Below, one piece after another: positions 1 to 12,884 of a stretch of 64,000 bases of DNA (the stretch's first letter is position 1; every line of letters starts with the position of its first letter). This DNA is from Sphagnum compactum (lineage: Eukaryota > Bryophyta > Sphagnopsida > Sphagnales), in NCBI GenBank assembly GCA_965153455.1, contig OZ234496.1, positions 14,128,304 through 14,192,303 of the forward strand. The letters are read 5' to 3'. The notes below the pieces were generated by a model. That model worked only from the letters and a program-made list of their open reading frames with translations, did not search any database and had not been told where the DNA came from. The translations under genes were made by a program, and so were the position numbers.

Positions 1-3000
1 CTTTCTGTGGATTATGGTTTAGTTGCAAAAACTTTTTGGCAACCTCATGTGGGCACACCTATTGGTGTATAGCAGAACATGCCAAGACCTCTCCATGTGT
101 GGTGTTCCTTTTTGTGAAGTTGTCTTTACTACAGATTGGTGCATAGCTTCAAGCTTCGAGCTTCAAACCGAGATTTTAAAATGTTCAAGGAAGGGTGCAG
201 GTGAAGGTTGAGTTAAATAAGCTTCAAACATTCAAGATGCACGCACCTTGCTCCTCAATTGCAGGTTTGGAACACAACCAAGTGAAACCTTTCCTTCTAG
301 GGTTTGGTACATTTTAAGTTTTCCAAGTGAGTTTTTTGCTTGTTGTTTTCCAATTGAGTTTTTTTTTTCAAGGTTTTTGCTCTTCTATTGACCATAATTT
401 TCCTTCTGTTCATAGCCAAATTGCATTTAAGTCCTAGAAACATGTTTGTGTCAATTTCTACCCTAGTTTTGTTTCTTGATGCTTTTGTTCAAGACACAAA
501 GGAAATAAATACATAGTTATATAATTCATGATTTAGGTACATAGTCCAACCAATAATTTCTCTAGGAATTGGATGGGGTTGCTTTAGGAATTAAGTCCTT
601 CATGAATAGTAAGCTAGGAGCTTTGAGTTTTTGGATTGTCAAATTTGGACTGGGAAAAACTTTGAAGACTTCATTAGGAACGATAGTCCTATATTTTCCA
701 GGAACTTAATAAATTGTGATATAAAATATTTGAAGTTCTTCATAGGAATAATTGTCCTGGACTTTTAGGAACTTGAAATTGTCATGTATTTCACAGGAAA
801 TTGGATTTTGAATTCAGGACCTGTAATCCTTTGGACCAAGATATTTTATTCTTCTTTACGAATTGGATTCCTTTGTTGCAATACCGTTATTGTTTCAGGA
901 CTTCTAGTCTTGCATACTAATGAAGCATCTAGTCCTAGATAATACAAGTTTTTCATTCCTGAAGAAAATAGTAGTTGCACATTAGTCGCAATATAATTAC
1001 AAATCCTCCCCAAATTTGGTGAAGTTGGTAAGTAGTTGCAAAAATAATCACAAATGACACATAATCACATGTAGTTGCAAATAGGATGGTTGCATATCCC
1101 CACATTTCTTCTAATGAATGCACGATATTTGTGTGTGAAACATACGAACTTTAAATGAATCAATTTTGCACAATTTTTATTACTAAGTCCTGAGATGTTA
1201 AGTTTGTGATGAATGAAAGCTAATTGGGGCCCCTTTAGTGCCCAAGTTCCTCCTACTCCTACTTTTCAAGCCTCTAGAAAAAATCCCTTTCATTACACTA
1301 AAAGTGTTATAGTCCATTTAGGTGGCCTTTAACTACAATAAACCACTTTAATGGCTCAATGTATTACCCTTCTTTTGTTACTTCCATTGAAATCTAGAAA
1401 GTTGAAATCACATCCATGGCACTTTATGAGGTATCCGAACTTACATGCCACACCAAGATTCCTAGATTCATCACCTTCCTTGCAACCTTTCACAATTGAA
1501 ATTACATCAAAATCCTTAAATTCTCTTCACTTCAAATAATCACACAATTTATTTCAAACTTGCACCACATGTTTCCAACTTACAACAATTACACAAAGTT
1601 TCATCACCCAATCATGAATGTCAAAAGTTCTTAACTAGATCCTCTCTATTCACAAGTTTAACAACAAAACTTTTGAACATAGATCCCTCTAGGATTTTTT
1701 CACCTCTTTTCTACCCCAAGACTACTTTTGAGTTCTTACATATTTCTATATCTTTCTTAATTACTTACGTGTCTCTTCACCATGCCACCTCCTAGCTTTT
1801 GCATTAAACAATGATGCATGTAACTCCACACTCCCCAATTGCATGCCTTACAAGTGATGAAAGAGGACATAACAAAGTTAAAGTTTGGCACATATTGATT
1901 GTACTCATAGGCATTAATCATGCACCATGAGTGGGTGCTTGAAGGTTTTAATTTCTTTTATAAATTATAAGATGCTTCACATTTAAAATATTGCCAACAA
2001 CTTGCAAATCATGATGCAAGGTGACCCCCAATTCATGATGTAGTAGGAGGTGATTTAAACAAATTATGCATTCATGAATTTTTTTAATTAATTTATAAAA
2101 ACTTCATGTGAATTGAGAAGTTCAACAATAGTTATGCAAGAAATGCTCACTTAGGTGCTAATGGAATCAAGATATATAAGCAATTGGGTAAAAACACAAT
2201 CAAAGGAGCCACCCAAGTGAGGGGACACTCCTTAAAATTACATTTTTGTATGCTTAAAAGATCACAAGTGAAGCATAATAGTTTGGATTGTCATAAAAGT
2301 TTTTGGAATATTTTCATTAATTGCAAAGTTTACATGCTCAAAGTTTGACACAAATCAAAAATGTTTTTGCATGTTCCAATCACTCAAACCTCAAGAATGG
2401 ATAGTCCTTGTTTTTTTCTAACGGTTTTTTTAAAACCAAATGTCCACCATTCCTTTTGAAAATTAGAGAGGATTTTAACATTGATGATTAAAAGGGTAAA
2501 AGTATTTGAACTAATGAATTTTTTTTTATAATCAATTGAGCACATTTGGTTCAAAAGTACTTTTCCCTAAAAATTATGGATTTTGAAAATGTGCCTTCAA
2601 CAAAAGTTGTTCATGTTTATGTGATAGAGGGCATGAATGCATAATATACATGATATAAAATCAATTTGTAATCAAAATGTATTTATATTTTAAAATGCAG
2701 GGTCAAAGGGGGTAGTTGAAATACAAATTTTAAAGTTATAAACCAACACAAAAATGACACGTGTCATGCGTAGTCCTTGGAAAATGACTTTTACCTTGGT
2801 GCCCCTAGCTCCTTTGACCATGTTTTCACCCAAATAGGGAGTTGGACAATGGTGGAAATGGACATGTTAAGACTCATGGGAAGGCTTTGACCTCATCAAA
2901 ACACCTTGGACAAACTTTTGCTTGATTTATGGGACCTTTTAATAGTTTTATAAGAATGATTAGTCATGTTTTTTATAAGGTGAATATTTTTTTTCTTACT

Positions 3001-3230
3001 CCTATAACAACAATCTACAAAGTTTCCAAAAAACAAAATATTTTGATTATTTGTTCAAAAAAAATTGAAAGTTCATATTATGGTGCCATGCAAACAAGTC
3101 ACAAAACTCTTGCAATGTAGAAAATTTCAAATTCTAAGAACTTTCCTAGAATGTTTGCAATAATTTGATGTTGATTTAGTTTGCAACCAACAAAGATCAC
3201 ACAATAATATGTTAGGTTTTTAGGTTACAT
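1..3230. other. AT-rich intergenic DNA, no gene seen
   Basis: All frames are broken by frequent stops and the longest open stretches are about 60 codons with no recognisable motif. A few copies of a TAGTTGCAA-type motif lie at about 980-1,100. Nothing else stands out. Confidence 0.6.
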
Positions 3231-3245
3231 ATTAATTTTCTATAG

Positions 3246-3551
3246 GTTTGGTTTTGTGGTTCGAATGGGTAATCAATTGTGAACAAAATTTTAACTATTT
3301 TGTGAATTTGGGGGGTTTTACTCATTGTGTGTTTTTGGATTTTTATTTTTGGTATTACAATGGAAGCATAAGATTTGGTGTCAACCATGCCTCACATTCC
3401 TATAATGATGTCAAGTTTTATACTACATAATATCATTTTGTTGTAGGATTTGTTTTGTGATTGGAACTCAATTCAATGTGAATAGGGTTCTAATTATTTT
3501 GTGAGTTTAGGGGGTTTCTCCCCGTTGTGTCTTTGGAGCTTCATTTTTGGT
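3246..3551. repeat. Diverged tandem duplication, about 200 bp period
   Basis: The stretch at 3,246-3,351 is repeated at 3,449-3,551. Both copies share the order TTTTGTG, a TCAAT box followed by GTGAA, then TTTTGTGA, a G-run, and a TTTTTGGT end. The copies differ by many substitutions, so the duplication is old. Short open frames in both copies are by-products of the repeat and show no protein family. Confidence 0.6.
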
Positions 3552-3699
3552 GTTATGAAATTCCAAAAAACTGTAAGGTATGAGGCACAATTGATGGTAA
3601 ATTTTATGTTTCCATTGTACTTGGGCTACTTGGATTCCTCCAAGATTGTGGGTGAAATTGATTTTGTAGCATCAAATGTGCATGTGTGATTTTGTTACT

Positions 3700-6600
3700 T
3701 TTGATAATGTTGGGCACTAGTCTATTAAGAGTGCATGACAAATTAAATTTCCTTTAGTAGCAAGAAATTCATTTGTCCTCCTTTTTTTACTCGAAGTAGC
3801 AAGGGTCTTGGTGATGATGACAAAAAATGCTTTGTTGTTGGAGCTAAGGAGCCCTAAATGATTGTGTTGTTTAATATTTTGTGTTATTAAAATTACAATG
3901 ATGAGTTGAACAACATTTTTTTGGGATAATGTTGTTACATTGTCATTGAAAGCCTTGATAATGTACTATACTTGAAATGTTCTTAGAATATTTCCACTTA
4001 GAACAAGAAAATGGCTTACAAGTACATTATATTTTGGATGAAATATATCAATCAAATATTGTGACATTCATATTAGACTTGTAAATATGGTGAGGATAAA
4101 ATGCCTTCTAAGGGGGCTAGTAAAATAAATTGATTGCCTTTGATTGGCCAACAATAATAATGAATGGCTCACATACTTTAAGGGGACACTTTTTTTTAAT
4201 TTAACAAATATGCTAATAGAAATATAAGGTGTCATATATTGGTTGTTAGGTGAAAATTATAAATTATATATTTATATATTAAATTTATGTCTATTTTGAA
4301 ACCTATATATAATTAACATGGGATATGCATTAGTCCCTAGATTAGAAAAAAAAATTTAAAAAATCACATGTATTAGTTGGTAGTATGTTTAGTTTATAGG
4401 TCAATAAATGAATTAGTTCCATTTACACACAGTTTACATGGAAATCTTGATTGTGACAAGTGGAAACATGACTATTTCTTTAAAAAAATGGATCATAATT
4501 AATGACATTTATTTTTTCATTTTTCTTTTGAATGAAATGGAATTATTAATGGCTTAGAATATTAGATTTGTATGTTATTTGTTTGGTACAAATTGTGATT
4601 TATCCATTCAAAGGATAAATGGTTGGATTATTTTCATTACATCTTTTAGACCTTTGAAAAGTGGGGGTTATCATGTGTTCCATAATTTTGATCAATTACT
4701 AAAACCAAAATAAATAAATATAGGTATCAAAATTTAGTGCAAAACACAAATAATAATTTAACGTGACTTAAATATGTGCATATTAGAAAATTAAGTAATA
4801 ATAAGACAAGAGAAAAATTCTAAATCACCTATTTACCCCCAAAGAATACCTCGTTTGATCCATATAATGTAAACTTCTAACATTTAATACCGGCCCCCCC
4901 AAAGCCTAGATAACGACATTTAGATTATCTTTCACTTCATTTATTATCTAATTTTTCATGTTTATGGGTGGAGATGTGCAAATAATTACCATTGAATGTT
5001 GGATGTGGTAATCAAATATAGAGGTGTAAATGGAAGGTGTGGGTGGAGTTGTTCTAGTTTTGAAGTTTGAATCCATTGACTACTTATTTTCAAGTTCCAA
5101 ATAACTTATTGATGTGTAATACTCAAGGATGAATATGTAGGAAAATTTTGTTATTTGAGGTGCTTGTCACAAGGTTGGTAAGGCAAATGTAGGTGTTGAA
5201 AATTATAGAAAAGTTTAAAGGTAGACATTTCATGTGCATAAAGAAATGGAAATACAAATTTTAGAGCTTTTTAATGAAAACCAGCTTCCATGTTTTCTTC
5301 TTGCCCTAAAGCAACATATGTTTTTTTTTTTGCACATTGAAAATTGAATGCCAGTGTAAAAAAATCATTGATGTTAAGAAAAAAATAAAAAGAGAAAGCC
5401 CCATAAAGATGAGGAGAAAAAAGATTACCTTTCAAAATTTGGAAGGTATTCTATTCATTTGGAAGTTGTTGTGTAATCTTTCATTATATAACCAACCTAA
5501 AATGCCTTACAAAAAAAGTTCCCAACTTTTTTTATGATTCAATAAGGACTCGAGAACCCATTTTGTTTTGTGAAACAAAAATTACATATTATTAATAGTT
5601 GCATTAACGTGATTTTTTTCAAAAAAAGTGTTAACCTAGGAAAGCCTATGTTGCATGGCATTACACCTACAAACGAAAGGTGGAGCCTTAAGTCTATGGG
5701 TGTAATGCCTTATTGCGGCATTGTAAGTGTTTTACCCATCATAAAAAATGATGCAACTCCATTCTTCCACCAATATGATAATAGGAATTACGTTGCTCTT
5801 CCACTTATATGACAAAAATTACATTAAAAATGTAGTTCCTATCATATTGGTAGAAGAACCAACTATATGTGCAATGCATGAACATTTTGCAACATGGAAT
5901 GTCAATTGTTGTCAAGTATTTTATGTAAAGGGAAAATGTATAGTGTAATGCACTATTCATGGATTACACTTTGGGAATTGAGGAAGTTACATCATAAAAA
6001 TGAAGGGTCAAATTAGACCATGATTTCAATTGAGGTTGTAATGTGAGTAAAAAATGACAGCCCTTACTAGGTGATAATTGGCTTCAACAATGTTATTTGG
6101 CACAACTACCTTAGAATTTGCAATAGTCCATAAACATTTTCTTGCCATTTTGGCAAGATTTAAATTTTGCATGAACCATGACCAAATATCCTTTTCCAAG
6201 GAAAGAGGTATTGTTTAATATAGTTGTCCCTAAATCACACTATCTTTGGGCCTTAGTTTGACCTTCAAAATCCTTGTTTCATCTTCAATTTGAATGTAGC
6301 CGTAAAGTGAGTGAAGTTTGATACAATTTACTAAAATTGAATATGAGTTCACAAGGTCTACAAAATTTTATGTTGACAAGATTTGAATCAATGAAAAATA
6401 TGAATAACAATGAAAGTGCAAGGCAAATCCCTAACTAGGGGTGAAATTATTGTGTAAATCAAATCGATGCAAGAGGATTAGTTTGGTCTTTTTTTTTCCA
6501 AGTTGTACAATTTTCATCTTGATTTTTTATTTTGTTTCCGGTTTGGGAAAAAATGGGTTCTAATACATTTAATTCCAATAAGAATTAGAATAATTCTAAC

Positions 6601-7130
6601 ATTTCAAATTTTAGCAAGACAGAAATAGGTGGTGACGACAAGTATTTCAGTTCATACCTTTGATAGGATTGATTTGCCTAGGGTGTGAATTTAGGAGTAA
6701 ATTGAAGGACATTAAACATGTCAAGTGTGTTAGTTTAGCTCTTTAATTAAGTCCCACTTAATTAAAGATAAATTGGGTTAGTTGAGTTGATTAATTTTAT
6801 TTGAACTAGTTCAAGTGTGAATAAAGTTTGAAATACGTTTCCATGGGATATCACCTCAAGTTGTGTGATCTGAAATCACTTTTGGTGATTTGAGATTACA
6901 GAACATAGTTTTATGCTTTGCAGTTTTCTTGTGTTTATGCAAATATTATGATTTATTTTTTTGTGCTTTGAGCTTGGATTCTTGCTTTTTTGCACATGAG
7001 TTGCATTTTGGTTTGAATTTGGTGTACCATTTAAGAATTTTTTATATTATGTGATATGTGTGATGACAACAATAGTTGTAGGCGTCAAGATAGTAGCACA
7101 CAACAAAAACTTGCATAGGCCATTGTTTGG
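3700..7130. other. AT-rich intergenic DNA, no gene seen
   Basis: Short open frames of 60-80 codons occur but none has a recognisable domain, start context or splice structure. No repeat array was noted. Confidence 0.55.
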
Positions 7131-7136
7131 ATGTAA

Positions 7137-7190
7137 CCTAATGGTAGGATTTTGACCCAAAAACTGATAAGTCGTGGGTTCAAATGTTGC
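7137..7190 (+). repeat. Possible tRNA-derived SINE fragment
   Basis: A TGGTAGGATT stretch that could be a decayed A box is followed about 35 bases later by GGGTTCAAATG, close to the pol III B-box consensus GGTTCRANNCC. No acceptor stem can be paired, so this is not an intact tRNA. A second such pair is at about 58,113. Confidence 0.25.
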
Positions 7191-7386
7191 TACCAATGTT
7201 ATGACATGCATGATGTTCTAAAATTCCAAAATAACCAGTGTTCAATTTCAAAGATACATCATATTTTTTATATCTTTCTCAGATGGGTATGGATATGGCT
7301 TTCAACCAAATTGCCCTTCCTAGATATTTCTTGTTTCTTTTTCATATGGGTATGGATATAAAAAGTGGCCAAAAGGTGAAAACCTG

Positions 7387-8075
7387 GGCCTTGGGTGAAC
7401 CAGCAGCACCTACACTGATATCCTTGTTGGAAAACCTCAACATTTTTTGGGGTTTGTTGCTAAACATTATAAATATCAAAATCAGGAAGAACCTGAAATA
7501 CTCTTCCTTTTAGAAAAACTAAATCAAGGTCTCTGAACATCACCAGAAATGTCATGTCCAGGCACCCTCATAATAATTGTAAAATTTGAGCAAGGTCATT
7601 AAGTATAGTATAAGGCCCTGGGTCAAGGGCATTACTAGAATAAGGGGCCATATGACGTAATAGTTGAGTTGGGAACTTTCTTCTTGAAATGCCCTCAACC
7701 AAAGGACCTTACCACCACATGCATAAAGACCTGCCAAAATTTGTGAAAAAATGGAAGATATGTCTTAAGATATGGAAGATATCCCACTGGAAAAAAACAA
7801 GAGGTACTTCTATAAAACAGAATGCCCTACAATTTCTCAGAAGTCAAATTTCCGAGTAGAACATGCTGTCGTGTCATGTTGTCCCATCCCTGCCTGCATA
7901 ACTAAAAACTTTTGAGCAGGTCTTTACATGGCTATATTTATAAAAGCAAAGCAAATGTTGAATTCGAAACTGGAGACCATGATCTAGTGTTTAGAACTGG
8001 ACATTTTGTCTTTTGTGGGGGTTTTTAAAATCATGGTTACTATACTCAAGTGGGTGTGCTGGTTCACCCAAGGCC
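7387..8075. mobile_element. Fold-back/MITE element next to the COI1-like gene
   Basis: A perfect 20 bp inverted repeat bounds this segment: GGGCCTTGGGTGAACCAGCA at 7,386-7,405 and its exact reverse complement at 8,057-8,076, with weaker pairing continuing inward. The ends resemble those of the MITE at 10,841-11,212 (GGCC...GTGAACCAGCA), so both probably belong to one Mutator-type family. A clean target duplication is not visible here; the flanks CCTG and CCCTG match only loosely. The interior has no coding capacity I can support. Confidence 0.6.
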
Positions 8076-8089
8076 CCAGACCCTGCTCC

Positions 8090-8938
8090 CTAACCTAGAG
8101 TGACTCCGAGGAACTTTCCGGGTTGGGAAGAAAAACAAAGAGATTCTGCGCCGCTTGCCTTCCATTTACGATTTTGAAGCTCCTCTTTTGCAGTTCGGTG
8201 AAGCTTTCTGTATTTCGTTCGTGCTCTGAAGGTCGTCTTTCTCTTCTTCTCCTCCTCCTCCTCCTCCTCCTCCTCCTTCTTCTTCTGGCTCCCTCCCATC
8301 ATTCTCTCGGATGACGAGGTCCTTTCTTAGTACTCCTGCAAAAACTTGGAGCTCTAGTTTCTCTTTTTCCTGTCGTCGGGAGATCAGTGCACTTCAACCG
8401 ATGTCTTTGTTTTGAGTCGGCTCGGCTCTTCCGCACACCACGCATGCGCGCGCGGACACACGCAAGAATATCAAACCAAGGCAAGTCGAAAGGAGATACA
8501 TCTATTCTTTATTGTATGCTTATGCGATATCCGTAGATGTGTTAATGATGTATATGATAAGAAATCCCACTCTAATGAAGCAAAGCAGCATACTGTCGGA
8601 CCTGTTCTTCTGCAATAGTGTTACTAAAAAACTCCTGAGTTTCTTATTATAATTTGTCTGTTACAATCTTGTTACCTAGTTGCAAGATCATTGTGGATCT
8701 ATGGTATTTGCAAGAAGGTTTTTGCTGTGAATGGCAGTCTTGTTGATCGGATTGATGACTGGAGGAAATTTACTGGATTTCCGTTTCTTCATTGTTTTCC
8801 ACTTAAGGAACTGCCACGGAGTGTTAGTGATTGAGATCCTGAAAGTAGTAGAGGGTCTGAGAGTTGTGTATAATGATTGTCTCATGTTTTATAAAAAAAA
8901 AATTCTGCTGGCACTTTGTTTAGAGAGCATAGAGAGAT
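8090..8938 (+). promoter_or_regulatory. Promoter/5' leader of the COI1-like gene with CTC repeat
   Basis: GC content rises at about 8,090 just after the fold-back element. A (CTC)n/(CTT)n run at about 8,240-8,287 is typical of plant 5' leaders. An ATG at 8,731 opens a 100-codon frame that overlaps the main start at 8,939 in another frame. Unless it is spliced out, it would act as an upstream ORF. The leader may hold an intron, but I cannot place its ends. Confidence 0.5.
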
Positions 8939-11900
8939 ATGGAGCGGGGAAAGAAGAAGGAGCCAGCAAAAAAATGCCTTGTATTGGACGAGATCTTAGG
9001 GTGCATTTTCAGCTATTTGCAAGAGCCAGATGACCGCCAGGCCATATCACAAGTATCAAAGCAGTGGCACAAGATGGATGGAGAAACAAGGAAATGTGTG
9101 TCAGTTTCAAATTGCTACTCCATAGCTCCATCAGCACTTTCGAATCGATTCAAAAACCTGGAAAAGTTCAAGCTGAAGGGGAAGCCAAGGGCAGCAGAGT
9201 TTGATTTGTTGGTAGAGAATTGGGGGGGTTATGCTGGACCATGGATCCAGGAGATTGTGAAAGCATATCCCTCCCTGAAGTTTCTGCACCTTCGTCGTAT
9301 GGAGGTGTCAGATAAGGATCTTGAGATTCTTGGCCATGGCTGTGGTGCTGCCTTGCAGGTTTCTTTTCTTGCTACAGCCACTTCTTGTGTTTGCAATTCA
9401 CCCACCACTGCATAGGGTTTTGAATTGTGAATTGACTTGTGTTCAGGATGCTTCCTTCTTCCATGCTACTGCAAGATTTTTCTTTTTCGTTCCCTCAGTT
9501 ACATTCTTTCTTGAAGTGTGTGGAACAGGAGTTTGCAGTCTTAAGCTTTGTTTATATTCTTTAGCAGTCATTTGTTACATGTCATTGACTGAAATTGGTT
9601 AGTTTTTCAAGCTATGGTGCTTCATGTCATAACTACTTTGCAATTCAACACTGTTTAGTCCCAAGAGGTTCCACACTTTTGAGCACATTCTGACTTTAGA
9701 ATGCATTTCTGGGAGAAACACTCTGAGGATCCAACAGAACACAGGGTATGGTATGTTCACGCCATCTGGTAGAAGAGCTAAAGGTAAGCATAGTTGCATA
9801 AAAGAGACCGTACAGTCATGTGGATGCCAGAAAGCCATTAACCTAGGTAATCCTCTCCAATCATGAGAATTGAGTGATGAAGGGTGGTTGCAGTTTGCAA
9901 CCAATCAGATTTTTCTTACATTCCTTATCTTTTATCCTTGGGTATGCTCTTAAATGACTGAAATCTGAGGCACTGAGTTCTAGGGGAAATTGTACTTCAA
10001 TGTAATGAACAGATCATCTTTCAGGGCTTTCCATATGCTCACACTCTCAAAAGAATATCTCCCACACCCTCACAAGGAATTCAGTTTGCATTCCTTCAAG
10101 TTTCTCTTTCTGTTTCTTTTTTATGAGCTATGTCTTTTAAGTGCTAGCCAACACCATGACTGAATCTTCCTGTTGCTTTGGAAAATGCGACAGAAACTCA
10201 GGACACAGATTTAGTATTTTGTTTTCTGCCTGGAATTTCGGGTGGATCATTATGTTAGACCCTCCACGGGGAGCTGATGAAGTCAGCAGGTCATCATGGC
10301 AGCTCAGCACTGCTATTAGTGATGAAGGTGATGGTCTGACACTTTGTGAGCAACTCTCATAAGGTTATGACAGCACACATTGTTATACTACCTTCAAATT
10401 GTTGTTGTTGAGATTTCTCTACAATTTCAAAGATATGAGTTTTCCTTCGCTGCTTCTTCTGTGAGGTGGCAGATCAGAACTTGCATGTTCAGATTTGTAT
10501 TGGAAATTATTGGCAGCTGATTAGTTGCACAACTTAACCATGTAATGTTAGTTTGTTGTTGTGAGAATCACTTGTTTCAGTCCATATTTGAATTGCAAAG
10601 ACTTGAGTTCTACTGATGCCTATGGCAGGTCTTGAAGCTGGACAAATGCTCAGGCTTTTCAACTCTAGGCCTCAAGTATATTGCTCAGACATGCAGGTGA
10701 AATATATCTTCTCATAATTTTAGTAATAGTTTTAATCCTATGATTTTGGATTGGTGATTGCTTTGATGGTCATCATATGGAAGCCCTTAATGGAGACCAT
10801 GGCACCATGTTATGTTTCATTAAATTGGACACTTAACATGGGCCACAGTGAACCAGCACCCACCAGCGCACCATCCACTGGATGCCTGTTATTACTCAGT
10901 TGTGGATGAATGTCAACTGGCTCAATATTTGGTTTCACCTTCGTAACCAATTCTATAGGTCTCATAAATAGGTAGATAGGTAGGAAAATAGATAACTACT
11001 AGGTATTTAAATGGCTAATATGTAAGTAAGGGCTGTTTTTACTACCTACCTACTAAGAACCTGCTTGTGGGTTGTTATTAGGTAGGTAGAAAAAAAAGCA
11101 ACTGAGCTAACCACCATGGTTACTTAGGGAACTGAAACCTAACAGAAAACTGTTTCCTGACCACTTACCATCCATCCTTTATGGTGCTGGTGGGTGCTGA
11201 TTCACTGTGGCCCTTAACATGTACTTTCAAGATATGATTTAGAGTGGCATCAAGAAAGACATGGAAAGCAACCCTAACTGTTATTCTTGGATAAAAGCCT
11301 TCTTTTAATGGCTAGTAAACGTCCTGTTGCTTTCTGCACATTGGGGCTCATATTCTCAAATGGGTATTATGATGGGCAAACCAAATCTGGGTGTTACAGG
11401 CCTTGAATTTGGGAGACCTAATTGGTCTTATTTCTATATTAGCTTGTGGGAGGTTTCTGGGAATGTTGCTGTTGTAATGAAGTTTCAACTTCTCATTATT
11501 GGCCTTATTCTTGCTACCTTGTACTTATTTAAATTTCTTCCTCAGTTACTCACACAGAACACCGGTCTTGTACCACCAGATCACTGAAGATGCTATATCT
11601 TGAGGAAAGCAAGATTGAGGATCAAGGAGGGCAGTGGCTGTTTGAGCTTGGTGAGAATAATCCATGTCTAGAGAGCCTAAATATTTCAGCAACTGAACTG
11701 GATGAGGCAAATGTCAGTGAAGCACTTCTTTCACTCGTTCAGAAGTGCACTGCTCTTACTTCACTTAAAGTTGGTGAAATCAAATTGGAAACACTGCAAG
11801 AGATCATGAACTACTCATCAATGCGCTTAAATGAGTTTGGAGCTGGATGCTACACGTTGTTGCAAGACCCTGATACATTGGTGACAGCATCACTGATTCA

Positions 11901-12884
11901 TTGGGTTACAAAGTTGAAGATTCTTGATCTCAAATACGCATCACTGAGTGCAGAGGGTCACTGTCAGGTCCTCGCATATTGCGTCTGCCTCGAAGAATTA
12001 GAGGCAAGTTTTAATTTACTCTTGACATGTTGTTCCTTCATTCCTAGATTCCATATCATCACCATTCTGTTCTAGCTTCATGTTTCTTCTTTTTTGTGAC
12101 TTGTAATAGTGCTGAAACAATAGGATTACAGGTGCGCAATGTGCTAGAGGACCAAGGGCTGGAGGTGGTAGGCAAAACGAGTAAAAGGCTAAAGCGGATA
12201 AGGGTTGATGGCCAGGAAGGTCTGGGAACTGTAACACACAGGGGATTGACAGCAATTGCAGAAGGCTGCCATGAGCTTCAGTTTTTAGTTATGTACCTGT
12301 CAGATGTAACAAATGCATCACTAGCTGCTGTGGGTCGTTGTCTAACCAATTTAACGGATTTCCGGATTGTTTTACTTCAAACTTCCCTGCTTGTGCAAGA
12401 TCTCCCCCTGGACATGGGTGTCCAGTCACTGCTACAAGGTTGCCCTAAGCTCACACGCTTTTCAGTGTACTTGCGAAGTAAAGGTTTGACTGATACAGGG
12501 GTGTCATTTATTGGGGAGTTAGGGAGGAACCTTAAGTGGGTCCTCCTTGGTTGTTGTGGCGACACTGGTATTGGAATATCAAATTTGGCACATGGGTGTC
12601 AGAAGATTGAAAGATTGGAGCTCAGGAATTGTCCAATTGGAGAGGTAGAAACAGCAGTGGCAGTTTTATTGATGCAAAATTTGAAGTACTTCTGGGTGCA
12701 AGGCTTTGGTGCCACAGAGGCAGTTGGTCAATGCCTAGCTGCAAAGAAACCATATATGCATGTAGAACTCATGCCAAGCACGAGGCAGCTGCTGGCGTAC
12801 TACTCACTCACAAGTCCCCGGACTGATGGCCCTCCAACAGTACAGGTGCTGAACGGGGAGACAATTTTGTGTGACCAGAGATGA
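8939..12884 (+). CDS. COI1: COI1-like F-box/LRR jasmonate co-receptor
   Basis: This encodes an F-box plus leucine-rich-repeat protein of the COI1/TIR1 class, the substrate receptor of an SCF ubiquitin ligase that binds a jasmonate ligand together with JAZ repressors. Exons are 8,939-9,358, 10,629-10,696, 11,580-12,003 and 12,132-12,884, giving 554 residues against about 592 in Arabidopsis COI1. The F-box is at about residues 14-55, followed by the signature KLKGKPRAA at 78-86 and ENWGGY at 93-98. Pocket residues matching Arabidopsis Arg85, Phe89, Arg348, Tyr386, Arg409 and Tyr444 are kept (R84, F88, R306, Y359, R382, Y417). The equivalents of Ala384, Arg496 and Trp519 are V357, G497 and M513. 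Part of the mid LRR region and a loop before LAYYSL are shorter than in Arabidopsis. Intron 3 (12,004-12,131) uses a GC donor. All exons join in frame without stops, so the gene looks intact though divergent. Confidence 0.9.
10841..11212. mobile_element. Mutator-type MITE in intron 2 of the COI1-like gene
   Basis: Terminal inverted repeats of about 27 bp begin GGCCACAGTGAA and pair with the right end (TTCACTGTGGCC at 11,201-11,212) with one mismatch. A perfect 9 bp direct repeat, CTTAACATG, flanks it at 10,832-10,840 and 11,213-11,221. The 9 bp duplication is the known hallmark of Mutator-like elements. The 372 bp interior carries TAGGTAGG runs and no ORF. Related sequences lie at 33,254-33,606, about 38,430, 43,240 and 44,540. 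Confidence 0.85.

Noticed and set aside
8090-8302. Minus-strand frame with a Glu run
   Set aside because: Antisense of the CTC repeat in the COI1-like leader.
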